Shown here: positions 38,081 to 50,381 of the stretch, in pieces
Numbering within the stretch: position 1 is the first letter of the stretch
How the letters are laid out: each line of letters begins with the position of its first letter
Assembly: GCA_930367215.1 (NCBI GenBank)
Contig: OV884059.1
Coordinates: 159,276,511 to 159,340,510, forward strand
Length of the DNA: 64,000 nucleotides
Reading direction: 5' to 3'
DNA from: Pollenia angustigena
Taxonomy: Eukaryota > Arthropoda > Insecta > Diptera > Polleniidae
Position numbers and translations under genes: made by a program
Notes under the pieces: generated by a model
Seen by the model: only the letters and a program-made list of their open reading frames with translations
What the model was told of the DNA's origin: nothing
Databases searched by the model: none

Positions 38081-38236
38081 AATGACGACAATTTTTTTAA
38101 TTTAAACTAAAATAATCAATCTAAAAGAGAAAAAAAATCAAAAAATAAGCGTGACCAATAAATTGGTAAAAGTTTAGCTTTATATTTAACACTTTTTATT
38201 GACTGAACTTTATTTGTAAGAAGGTATTTTGTATTT

Positions 38237-38607
38237 CGGGACCGGTCAATTGGCCGCCTAGATCGTGCGATTTAACGTCTTTAGACTATTTTTTGTGCGG
38301 CTACGTTAAAGCTCATGTCTATACACACATGCCCGCTTCAATTGACGCATTGGAAGAAAACATTGAAGCATTTATTCGTGAGATACCGGCCGAAATGTTG
38401 GAAACAGAATGCCAACATTGGACTAAGCGGATGGACCATTTGAGGCGCAATCACGGTCAACATTTGCATGAAATAATCTTCAAACATTTAATTATATGGA
38501 CCGTACTATCGATTCAAATAAAGATTTCATGCATTTTTCTGAATTTTATGAGTTTTTTTTACAACTTTGCTATAGCTCCCCTACAAGAAATGGATGACCG
38601 AAACTAA
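38237..38607 (+). pseudogene. Transposase C-terminal fragment, unit 12
   Basis: This is the same remnant as in unit 10, from GPVNWPPRSC onward. One replacement was noticed in the read-through tail (Pro to Ala, aactttgctata). Confidence 0.9.
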
Positions 38608-39433
38608 TACACACGCACTATTTTTGTTTGTTTTTATTGTTACAAGTGGCGTTGCCACTCGTGTGCGTTTGTATACCAAATTAGGAATATTTTGCAAAGC
38701 CCAAATTTTATTAATCTTTTCTTCTTATTTTTATATATACTTAATAATATGTTGAATATATCTGTTAATACGTTTCATAAATTTTAATAATTATAAGAAT
38801 TTAGCTAAATTTGTATTAATTATTTAAAAAAAAAGTGGTGGAATTTTGGGAATTGCTGTTGTTAAAAACATTTTAGGAAGAAATGTTTGCTAGTGGCAAC
38901 GCTAATTACTCCAGGAATGAAATGCGTATGTAAGAGTGAAACAACGAATGTATGTTAGACAGTTTCATTTTTGAATGGAATGTGTAAAATATGTAAAAAA
39001 TTCAAGATTAATTTTAAAAGCGAAAGGAATTTTATGAAATTGTGACGTGCGCCCATTATATTATTTAAAATAAATATAAAAAAAGTGAAATAAAAATTGA
39101 CAGTGACAATAAAGAGTGATAAAAAATAATATTTGCCTTGACAGAAAGCAAGAATTGAGTGACAATAAAAATAACACAAATACCTATTAAAATATAAAAA
39201 AGTGACAATAAGATAGAAAATACCTATTAAGAAATTAAATTAAATAATAAAAGTATACTTTTTGTGATAAAAGATAACTATGAAAAAAAGACGTTTGCAA
39301 AATTGTCTATCATTGGAAAAAAAGACATTTGAGTCCAAAATTAAAATGTATAGAAGGTTAATAGAAAACGAAGATAGTGCACGAAGTGAAAGATCTAATA
39401 TACAACCTGTTCCATCAATAAGCTAAAATTCTA

Positions 39434-40012
39434 ATGGAGTGTAAAGTAGGCATAAAAAAAGCCCAAGAGTACCTCAGCCGCATGACAGGAGAGACTTCTG
39501 ATCAAGGGCTTGATGAGACCGCCAGCATGCTCCCCTTGCGGACCACAACAGCAGTGCAAGAAATAGAGGAGAAGCTAGACTCCGATTACGCTCAGGCCAT
39601 GGTAACAATCACAATATTTTATATATTTTACTTGCTCAAACAGTAATTCAACTTCTTTACAGAAGTCCTATATTCATAAAATTAAAGGTGTTTCTTTAGA
39701 TGTTGGCAGTGTTATTAGTGCATCGTTTGCAGATGATTTGCTATATAAATATAATTGGGATGGAAGGTTGGGAAAACTTCCGTTGTCAAATCTCACGCTG
39801 CTAAATAAAATTGTAAGAGGTATGTACAGACATTAAATATTTTTAGTCTTTGAATATTTAACATTTCTGTCTTTTTTTTACTTCATATTTTAGATGTTTT
39901 TCAGAACCTAGGAGCCGGGGAGTATGAAAAAAGTATAAGAAAAGCGGTTGAACGTGCCCACCATAGGGTAAAGCAACAAAAATACATAAAAGAAAAAGGG
40001 GTTAATAAATAA
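39434..40012 (+). CDS. DUF4806-domain protein, three exons, unit 12, Trp92 replaced
   Basis: Exons are 39434-39601, 39663-39819 and 39894-40012. Intron 2 is one T shorter (74 bp). The frame is open, but Trp92 in the NWDGRWGK core is changed to Leu (agg-ttg-gga at about 39766). If Trp92 is needed by the domain, this copy is impaired although it looks intact. Confidence 0.75.
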
Positions 40013-41400
40013 AATGACGACAATTTTTTTAATTTAAACTAAAATAATCAATCTAAAAGAGAAAAAAAATCAAAAAATAAGCGTGACCAATAAATTGGTA
40101 AAAGTTTAGCTTTATTTTTAACACTTTTTATTGACTGAACTTTATTTGTAAGAAGGTGCTTGTTTAATGTAATTAAGAAACTGTTGAATGATGTTTGATC
40201 CAGCAAACGTTTTCGAATGCAAACAAAACATAATTAATTTAAAAAATTTAGTTAAAAAAAAAAAATATTTATTTATTTAAGTTATTTTGGAAACCAAAAA
40301 AATATTGAATTTTATTTTAAATAAAGACAAAAATTTGTATGAGAATTGAATGAGATGTTTTATTTTAATAGTGTTTTATTAAAACTAAAAAATACGTCAA
40401 CAGTGACGAATATATGAATCAGTACTGACTAGTCAGCTGTGGCCGGTATATGCGTCAGTACTGACTGGTCAGCTGTGTCCGTTATATGCATCAGTACTGA
40501 CTAGTCAGCTGTGTCCGGTTTTTGAGCACTCAATAATCTTGAGCAACCTACATATAGTTGTCGATATGAAAAGCAATGAATGGGCGCCTAAATATATTCC
40601 AGCCAATGGACCATACGCATTCCGAAAAAGTACCAATTTGATCCATTTTTTACCCCTTAAAAAGTGCCGTATATTTTGTACTTTTTATACCAAATGCAAC
40701 GAAGTACTAAAAGTACGAGCTTTGACTCATTTTATTCCCCCAGAAAGTACTCTGTACGTTAATTTAGGTTATGTTTTATATGAATACCAAATTTTTCGAA
40801 GAGATAAAAAGTAACAGTTTTATCCCAATTTTATCCATTAAAAAATACCGTATATTTTGATCTCGACCATATGCAATCTGTATACCAAATTTATCCAAAA
40901 GAGAAAAAGTATCAAAAGTAAAACATTTTTCGTTTTAACCTCTTAAAATATACCCCACTTAAATCTGGACAATATCTCTAGCCAAATTTTTTGAAAATAA
41001 GAAAGTACCAAAACTAAAAGAGAAAAAGTGTTAAAAGTTGCCAAAAAAAGAAGCAACATTTCTTAAAAATATATATACAAGGTAGATCAAAAAAGACCTA
41101 CCCCCACCCATGTTTTATTTTGTAACTAGCTTTTACCCGTGACGTCGTTCACTTTAAGATTTAAAGAAATGGGGTTATCCAGTAAAATATTTACAGAAAA
41201 TTTATTTTGTTTTCTACGTCATTACTTATTTTATGTTAAAATATGTCTATAAACAACATTTTAAGATTTGTTATATTCCGCTAATATAATGGGTGATTTT
41301 TTAGCTATTATCTTTTTGGCAGCACTGGTTTAAACAGCTGACGCACGTTTCGTGTTTTGTTTCACTGTCAAACATCTTCAGTTTGGTCTATAATTTAACC

Positions 41401-42228
41401 ATGAATCGTCTTACAAACGAACAACGCTTGCAAATTATTGAATTTTATTATCAAAATGCGTGCTCTGTTAAGAAAATTCATCGCGCGCTTCTTGTGTTCA
41501 GCGACGAAGCTCATTTTTGGCTCAATGGGTAAGTTAATAAGCCGAATTGTCGATTTTGGAGTGAAGATCAGCCAGAAGCATTGCAAGAGCTATTTATGCA
41601 TCGAGAAAAAGTCACAGTTTGGTGCGGTTTATGGGCTGGTGGCATCATTGGACCGTTCCAAGATGATGCGAATCGTAACGTAACTGTGAATGGTGAGCGC
41701 TACCGTGAGATGATATCCAACTTTTTTTTGCCCAAAATGCAAGAGCTTGTTGACTTGCACGACATGTGGTTTCAACAAGACGGTGCCACATGCCACACAG
41801 CACGCTTAACAATGGACTTATTGAGAGGCGAGTTCGGTGAACATTTTATTTCACGTTCGGGACCGGTCAATTGGCCGCCTAGATCGTGCGATTTAACGTC
41901 TTTAGACTATTTTTTGTGCGGCTACGTTAAAGCTCATGTCTATACACACATGCCCGCTTCAATTGACGCATTGGAAGAAAACATTGAAGCATTTATTCGT
42001 GAGATACCGGCCGAAATGTTGGAAACAGAATGCCAACATTGGACTAAGCGGATGGACCATTTGAGGCGCAATCACGGTCAACATTTGCATGAAATAATCT
42101 TCAAACATTTAATTATATGGACCGTACTATCGATTCAAATAAAGATTTCATGCATTTTTCTGAATTTTATGAGTTTTTTTTACAACTTTCCTATAGCTCC
42201 CCTACAAGAAATGGATGACCGAAACTAA
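41401..42228 (+). pseudogene. Mariner-type transposase relic, unit 13
   Basis: Consensus form, with TAA at 41530-41532 and open frame to 42228. Just downstream, gtatgccaaatt and agccccaatttt are private changes of this unit. Confidence 0.9.
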
Positions 42229-43055
42229 TACACACGCACTATTTTTGTTTGTTTTTATTGTTACAAGTGGCGTTGCCACTCGTGTGCGTTTGTATGCCAA
42301 ATTAGGAATATTTTGCAAAGCCCCAATTTTATTAATCTTTTCTTCTTATTTTTATATATACTTAATAATATGTTGAATATATCTGTTAATACGTTTCATA
42401 AATTTTAATAATTATAAGAATTTAGCTAAATTTGTATTAATTATTTAAAAAAAAAGTGGTGGAATTTTGGGAATTGCTGTTGTTAAAAACATTTTAGGAA
42501 GAAATGTTTGCTAGTGGCAACGCTAATTACTCCAGGAATGAAATGCGTATGTAAGAGTGAAACAACGAATGTATGTTAGACAGTTTCATTTTTGAATGGA
42601 ATGTGTAAAATATGTAAAAAATTCAAGATTAATTTTAAAAGCGAAAGGAATTTTATGAAATTGTGACGTGCGCCCATTATATTATTTAAAATAAATATAA
42701 AAAAAGTGAAATAAAAATTGACAGTGACAATAAAGAGTGATAAAAAATAATATTTGCCTTGACAGAAAGCAAGAATTGAGTGACAATAAAAATAACACAA
42801 ATACCTATTAAAATATAAAAAAAGTGACAATAAGATAGAAAATACCTATTAAGAAATTAAATTAAATAATAAAAGTATACTTTTTGTGATAAAAGATAAC
42901 TATGAAAAAAAGACGTTTGCAAAATTGTCTATCATTGGAAAAAAAGACATTTGATTCCAAAATTAAAATGTATAGAAGATTAATAGAAAACGAAGATAGT
43001 GCACGAAGTGAAAGATCTAATATACAACCTGTTCCATCAATAAGCTAAAATTCTA

Positions 43056-43635
43056 ATGGAGTGTAAAGTAGGCATAAAAAAAGCCCAAGAGTACCTCAGC
43101 CGCATGACAGGAGAGACTTCTGATCAAGGGCTTGATGAGACCGCCAGCGTGCTCCCCTTGCGGACCACAACAGCAGTGCAAGAAATAGAGGAGAAGCTAG
43201 ACTCCGATTACGCTCAGGCCATGGTAACAATCACAATATTTTATATATTTTACTTGCTCAAACAGTAATTCAACTTCTTTACAGAAGTCCTATATTCATA
43301 AAATTAAAGGTGTTTCTTTAGATGTTGGCAGTGTTATTAGTGCATCGTTTGCAGATGATTTGCTATATAAATATAATTGGGATGGAAGGTGGGGAAAACT
43401 TCCGTTGTCAAATCTCACGCTGCTAAATAAAATTGTAAGAGGTATGTACAGACATTAAATAATTTTAGTCTTTGAATATTTAACATTTCTGTCTTTTTTT
43501 TTACTTCATATTTTAGATGTTTTTCAGAACCTAGGAGCCGGGGAATATGAAAAAAGTATAAGAAAAGCGGTTGAACGTGCCCACCATAGGGTAAAGCAAC
43601 AAAAATACATAAAAGAAAAAGGGGTTAATAAATAA
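43056..43635 (+). CDS. DUF4806-domain protein, three exons, unit 13
   Basis: Exons are 43056-43223, 43285-43441 and 43517-43635; the frame is intact. It has Met32Val in exon 1 (cagcgtgctc). The upstream frame has a Glu-to-Asp change (tttgattcc). The exon 3 change gggaatatg is silent at Glu118. Confidence 0.8.
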
Positions 43636-44876
43636 AATGACGACAATTTTTTTAATTTAAACTAAAATAATCAATCTAAAAGAGAAAAAAAATCAAAAAA
43701 TAAGCGTGACCAATAAATTGGTAAAAGTTTAGCTTTATTTTTAACACTTTTTATTGACTGAACTTTATTTGTAAGAAGGTGCTTGTTTAATGTAATTAAG
43801 AAACTGTTGAATGATGTTTGATCCAGCAAACGTTTTCGAATGCAAACAAAACATAATTAATTTAAAAAATTTAGTTAAAAAAAAAAAATATTTATTTATT
43901 TAAGTTATTTTGGAAACCAAAAAAATATTGAATTTTATTTTAAATAAAGACAAAAATTTGTATGAGAATTGAATGAGATGTTTTATTTTAATAGTGTTTT
44001 ATTAAAACTAAAAAATACGTCAACAGTGACGAATATATGAATCAGTACTGACTAGTCAGCTGTGGCCGGTATATGCGTCAGTACTGACCAGTCAGTACTG
44101 ACTGGTCAGCTGTGTCCGTTATATGCATCAGTACTGACTAGTCAGCTGTGTCCGGTTTTTGAGCACTCAATAATCTTGAGCAACCTACATATAGTTGTCG
44201 ATATGAAAAGCAATGAATGGGCGCCTAAATATATTCCAGCCAATGGACCATACGCATTCCGAAAAAGTACAAAAAGTACCAATTTGATCCATTTTTTACC
44301 CCTTAAAAAGTGCCGTATATTTTGTACTTTTTATACCAAATGCAACGAAGTACTAAAAGTACGAGCTTTGACTCATTTTATTCCCCCAGAAAGTACTCTG
44401 TACGTTAATTTAGGTTATGTTTTATATGAATACCAAATTTTTCGAAGAGATAAAAAGTAACAGTTTTATCCCAATTTTATCCATTAAAAAATACCGTATA
44501 TTTTGATCTCGACCATATGCAATCTGTATACCAAATTTATCCAAAAGAGAAAAAGTATCAAAAGTAAAACATTTTTCGTTTTAACCTCTTAAAATATACC
44601 CCACTTAAATCTGGACAATATCTCTAGCCAAATTTTTTGAAAATAAGAAAGTACCAAAACTAAAAGAGAAAAAGTGTTAAAAGTTGCCAAAAAAAGAAGC
44701 AACATTTCTTAAAAATATATATACAAGGTAGATCAAAAAAGACCTACCCCCACCCATGTTTTATTTTGTAACTAGCTTTTACCCGTGACGTCGTTCACTT
44801 TAAGATTTAAAGAAATGGGGTTATCCAGTAAAATATTTACAGAAAATTTATTTTGTTTTCTACGTCATTACTTATT

Positions 44877-45342
44877 TGGTGCGGTTTATGGGCTGGTGGC
44901 ATCATTGGACCGTTCCAAGATGATGCGAATCGTAACGTAACTGTGAATGGTGAGCGCTACCGTGAGATGATATCCAACTTTTTTTTGCCCAAAATGCAAG
45001 AGCTTGTTGACTTGCACGACATGTGGTTTCAACAAGCTCGTTAAAGCTCATGTCTATACACACATGCCCGCTTCAATTGACGCATTGGAAGAAAACATTG
45101 AAGCATTTATTCGTGAGATACCGGCCGAAATGTTGGAAACAGAATGCCAACATTGGACTAAGCGGATGGACCATTTGAGGCGCAATCACGGTCAACATTT
45201 GCATGAAATAATCTTCAAACATTTAATTATATGGACCGTACTATCGATTCAAATAAAGATTTCATGCATTTTTCTGAATTTTATGAGTTTTTTTTACAAC
45301 TTTCCTATAGCTCCCCTACAAGAAATGGATGACCGAAACTAA
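44877..45342 (+). pseudogene. Transposase fragment with two deletions, unit 14
   Basis: The copy starts abruptly at WCGLWAGGIIGP, so the DNA-binding part, first Asp block and left terminus are gone. A second gap removes the second and third Asp blocks, from after FQQ to VKAHVYTHM. Only the middle and the C-terminal helices remain. Confidence 0.9.
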
Positions 45343-46168
45343 TACACACGCACTATTTTTGTTTGTTTTTATTGTTACAAGTGGCGTTGCCACTCGTGTG
45401 CGTTTGTATACCAAATTAGGAATATTTTGCAAAGCCCAAATTTTATTAATCTTTTCTTCTTATTTTTATATATACTTAATAATATGTTGAATATATCTGT
45501 TAATACGTTTCATAAATTTTAATAATTATAAGAATTTAGCTAAATTTGTATTAATTATTTAAAAAAAAAAGTGGTGGAATTTTGGGAATTGCTGTTGTTA
45601 AAAACATTTTAGGAAGAAATGTTTGCTAGTGGCAACGCTAATTACTCCAGGAATGAAATGCGTATGTAAGAGTGAAACAACGAATGTATGTTAGACAGTT
45701 TCATTTTTGAATGGAATGTGTAAAATATGTAAAAAATTCAAGATTAATTTTAAAAGCGAAAGGAATTTTATGAAATTGTGACGTGCGCCCATTATATTAT
45801 TTAAAATAAATATAAAAAAAGTGAAATAAAAATTGACAGTGACAATAAAGAGTGATAAAAAATAATATTTGCCTTGACAGAAAGCATGAATTGAGTGACA
45901 ATAAAAATAACACAAATACCTATTAAAATATAAAAAAGTGACAATAAGATAGAAAATACCTATTAAGAAATTAAATTAAATAATAAAAGTATACTTTTTG
46001 TGATAAAAGATAACTATGAAAAAAGACGTTTGCAAAATTGTCTATCATTGGAAAAAAAGACATTTGAGTCCAAAATTAAAATGTATAGAAGGTTAATAGA
46101 AAACGAAGATAGTGCACGAAGTGAAAGATCTAATATACAACCTGTTCCATCAATAAGCTAAAATTCTA

Positions 46169-46745
46169 ATGGAGTGTAAAGTAGGCATAAAAAAAGCCCA
46201 AGAGTACCTCAGCCACATGACAGGAGAGACTTCTGATCAAGGGCTTGATGAGACCGCCAGCATGCTCCCCTTGCGGACCACAACAGCAGTGCAAGAAATA
46301 GAGAAGCTAGACTCCGATTACGCTCAGGCCATGGTAACAATCACAATATTTTATATATTTTACTTGCTCAAACAGTAATTCAACTTCTTTACAGAAGTCC
46401 TATATTCATAAAATTAAAGGTGTTTCTTTAGATGTTGGCAGTGTTATTAGTGCATCGTTTGCAGATGATTTGCTATATAAATATAATTGGGATGGAAGGT
46501 GGGGAAAACTTCCGTTGTCAAATCTCACGCTGCTAAATAAAATTGTAAGAGGTATGTACAGACATTAAATAATTTTAGTCTTTGAATATTTAACAGTTCT
46601 GTCTTTTTTTTTACTTCATATTTTAGATGTTTTTCAGAACCTAGGAGCCGGGGAGTATGAAAAAAGTATAAGAAAAGCGGTTGAACGTGCCCACCATAGG
46701 GTAAAGCAACAAAAATACATAAAAGAAAAAGGGGTTAATAAATAA
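46169..46745 (+). CDS. DUF4806-domain protein, three exons, unit 14, one-residue deletion
   Basis: Exons are 46169-46333, 46395-46551 and 46627-46745. A 3-bp in-frame loss removes one of the two Glu at residues 45-46 (gaaatagagaagc), giving 146 residues. Arg16His (cagccacatg) is shared with unit 16. The upstream frame has lost one A after its ATG at 46016 and is shifted. Confidence 0.8.
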
Positions 46746-48148
46746 AATGACGACAATTTTTTTAATTTAAACTAAAATAATCAATCTAAAAGAGAAAAAA
46801 AAATCAAAAAATAAGCGTGACCAATAAATTGGTAAAAGTTTAGCTTTATTTTTAACACTTTTTATTGACTGAACTTTATTTGTAAGAAGGTGCTTGTTTA
46901 ATGTAATTAAGAAACTGTTGAATGATGTTTGATCCAGCAAACGTTTTCGAATGCAAACAAAACATAATTAATTTAAAAAATTTAGTTAAAAAAAAAAAAT
47001 ATTTATTTATTTAAGTTATTTTGGAAACCAAAAAAATATTGAATTTTATTTTAAATAAAGACAAAAATTTGTATGAGAATTGAATGAGATGTTTTATTTT
47101 AATAGTGTTTTATTAAAACTAAAAAATACGTCAACAGTGACGAATATATGAATCAGTACTGACTAGTCAGCTGTGGCCGGTATATGCGTCAGTACTGACC
47201 AGTCAGTACTGACTGGTCAGCTGTGTCCGTTATATGCATCAGTACTGACTAGTCAGCTGTGTCCGGTTTTTGAGCACTCAATAATCTTGAGCAACCTACA
47301 TATAGTTGTCGATATGAAAAGCAATGAATGGGCGCCTAAATATATTCCAGCCAATGGACCATACGCATTCCGAAAAAGTACCAATTTGATCCATTTTTTA
47401 CCCCTTAAAAAGTGCCGTATATTTTGTACTTTTTATACCAAATGCAACGAAGTACTAAAAGTACGAGCTTTGACTCATTTTATTCCCCCAGAAAGTACTC
47501 TGTACGTTAATTTAGGTTATGTTTTATATGAATACCAAATTTTTCGAAGAGATAAAAAGTAACAGTTTTATCCCAATTTTATCCATTAAAAAATACCGTA
47601 TATTTTGATCTCGACCATATGCAATCTGTATACCAAATTTATCCAAAAGAGAAAAAGTATCAAAAGTAAAACATTTTTCGTTTTAACCTTTTAAAATATA
47701 CCCCACTTAAATCTGGACAATATCTCTAGCCAAATTTTTTGAAAATAAGAAAGTACCAAAACTAAAAGAGAAAAAGTGTTAAAAGTTGCCAAAAAAAGAA
47801 GCAACATTTCTTAAAAATATATATACAAGGTAGATCAAAAAAGACCTACCCCCACCCATGTTTTATTTTGTAACTAGCTTTTACCCGTGACGTCGTTCAC
47901 TTTAAGATTTAAAGAAATGGGGTTATCCAGTAAAATATTTACAGAAAATTTATTTTGTTTTCTACGTCATTACTTATTTTATGTTAAAATATGTCTATAA
48001 ACAACATTTTAAGATTTGTTATATTCCGCTAATATAATGGGTGATTTTTTAGCTATTATCTTTTTGGCAGCACTGGTTTAAACAGCTGACGCACGTTTCG
48101 TGTTTTGTTTCACTGTCAAACATCTTCAGTTTGGTCTATAATTTAACC

Positions 48149-48976
48149 ATGAATCGTCTTACAAACGAACAACGCTTGCAAATTATTGAATTTTATTATC
48201 AAAATGCGTGCTCTGTTAAGAAAATTCATCGCGCGCTTCTTGTGTTCAGCGACGAAGCTCATTTTTGGCTCAATGGGTAAGTTAATAAGCCGAATTGTCG
48301 ATTTTGGAGTGAAGATCAGCCAGAAGCATTGCAAGAGCTATTTATGCATCGAGAAAAAGTCACAGTTTGGTGCGGTTTATGGGCTGGTGGCATCATTGGA
48401 CCGTTCCAAGATGATGCGAATCGTAACGTAACTGTGAATGGTGAGCGCTACCGTGAGATGATATCCAACTTTTTTTTGCCCAAAATGCAAGAGCTTGTTG
48501 ACTTGCACGACATGTGGTTTCAACAAGACGGTGCCACATGCCACACAGCACGCTTAACAATGGACTTATTGAGAGGCGAGTTCGGTGAACATTTTATTTC
48601 ACGTTCGGGACCGGTCAATTGGCCGCCTAGATCGTGCGATTTAACGTCTTTAGACTATTTTTTGTGCGGCTACGTTAAAGCTCATGTCTATACACACATG
48701 CCCGCTTCAATTGACGCATTGGAAGAAAACATTGAAGCATTTATTCGTGAGATACCGGCCGAAATGTTGGAAACAGAATGCCAACATTGGACTAAGCGGA
48801 TGGACCATTTGAGGCGCAATCACGGTCAACATTTGCATGAAATAATCTTCAAACATTTAATTATATGGACCGTACTATCGATTCAAATAAAGATTTCATG
48901 CATTTTTCTGAATTTTATGAGTTTTTTTTACAACTTTCCTATAGCTCCCCTACAAGAAATTGATGACCGAAACTAA
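48149..48976 (+). pseudogene. Mariner-type transposase relic, unit 15
   Basis: TAA is at 48278-48280 and the frame is otherwise open. One replacement occurs in the read-through tail (caagaaattgatgac, Met to Ile). Confidence 0.9.
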
Positions 48977-49802
48977 TACACACGCACTATTTTTGTTTGT
49001 TTTTATTGTTACAAGTGGCGTTGCCACTCGTGTGCGTTTGTATACCAAATTAGGAATATTTTGCAAAGCCCAAATTTTATTAATCTTTTCTTCTTATTTT
49101 TATATATACTTAATAATATGTTGAATATATCTGTTAATACGTTTCATAAATTTTAATAATTATAAGAATTTAGCTAAATTTGTATTAATTATTTAAAAAA
49201 AAAGTGGTGGAATTTTGGGAATTGCTGTTGTTAAAAACATTTTAGGAAGAAATGTTTGCTAGTGGCAACGCTAATTACTCCAGGAATGAAATGCGTATGT
49301 AAGAGTGAAACAACGAATGTATGTTAGACAGTTTCATTTTTGAATGGAATGTGTAAAATATGTAAAAAATTCAAGATTAATTTTAAAAGCGAAAGGAATT
49401 TTATGAAATTGTGACGTGCGCCCATGATATTATTTAAAATAAATATAAAAAAAGTGAAATAAAAATTGACAGTGACAATAAAGAGTGATAAAAAATAATA
49501 TTTGCCTTGACAGAAAGCAAGAATTGAGTGACAATAAAAATAACACAAATACCTATTAAAATATAAAAAAGTGACAATAAGATAGAAAATACCTATTAAG
49601 AAATTAAATTAAATAATAAAAGTATACTTTTTGTGATAAAAGATAACTATGAAAAAAAGACGTTTGCAAAATTGTCTATCATTGGAAAAAAAGACATTTG
49701 AGTCCAAAATTAAAATGTATAGAAGGTTAATAGAAAACGAAGATAGTGCACGAAGTGAAAGATCTAATATACAACCTGTTCCATCAATAAGCTAAAATTC
49801 TA

Positions 49803-50381
49803 ATGGAGTGTAAAGTAGGCATAAAAAAAGCCCAAGAGTACCTCAGCCGCATGACAGGAGAGACTTCTGATCAAGGGCTTGATGAGACCGCCAGCATGCT
49901 CCCCTTGCGGACCACAACAGCAGTGCAAGAAATAGAGGAGAAGCTAGACTCCGATTACGCTCAGGCCATGGTAACAATCACAATATTTTATATATTTTAC
50001 TTGCTCAAACAGTAATTCAACTTCTTTACAGAAGTCCTATATTCATAAAATTAAAGGTGTTTCTTTAGATGTTGGCAGTGTTATTAGTGCATCGTTTGCA
50101 GATGATTTGCTATATAAATATAATTGGGATGGAAGGTGGGGAAAACTTCCGTTGTCAAATCTCACGCTGCTAAATAAAATTGTAAGAGGTATGTACAGAC
50201 ATTAAATAATTTTAGTCTTTGAATATTTAACATTTCTGTCTTTTTTTTACTTCATATTTTAGATGTTTTTCAGAACCTAGGAGCCGGGGAGTATGAAAAA
50301 AGTATAAGAAAAGCGGTTGAACGTGCCCACCATAGGGTAAAGCAACAAAAATACATAAAAGAAAAAGGGGTTAGTAAATAA
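49803..50381 (+). CDS. DUF4806-domain protein, three exons, unit 15
   Basis: Exons are 49803-49970, 50032-50188 and 50263-50381; intron 2 is 74 bp. The frame is intact, with Asn146Ser next to the C-terminus (gtt-agt-aaa). That change also removes the first of the two overlapping AATAAA signals; the second remains. Confidence 0.8.

Larger units (their letters stand above)
34501..38144 (+). repeat. Array unit 11 (3644 bp)
   Basis: Full length. It shares tattaatatataaaaaag and caaccagttcc with unit 9 in its 3' part. Private changes are a palindrome mismatch (gaccattcag, 34887), aaaagccatgaatgg (35006) and gtaacttgctttt (35568). Confidence 0.95.
38145..40076 (+). repeat. Array unit 12 (1932 bp), same large deletion as unit 10
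   Basis: The junction gtaagaaggt-attttgtattt-cgggaccgg (38217-38245) is base-for-base that of unit 10, as is tttatatttaacac near 38179. Private changes are aactttgctatag (38564) and tggaaggttggg (39763). Confidence 0.95.
40077..43699 (+). repeat. Array unit 13 (3623 bp)
   Basis: Full layout with two small contractions. The palindrome region lacks the accagtcagtactg insert (40451-40475), as in unit 19. gaaaaagtaccaattt lacks 9 bp (40624), as in units 15 and 18. Confidence 0.95.
43700..46810 (+). repeat. Array unit 14 (3111 bp), two internal deletions
   Basis: A 389-bp deletion joins cattacttattt to ggtgcggttt at 44877, with ttt shared at both ends. A second deletion of about 145 bp joins caacaag to cgttaaagctc near 45037, with a two-base filler. 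It shares gcatgaattg and cagccacatgac with unit 16. Confidence 0.95.
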
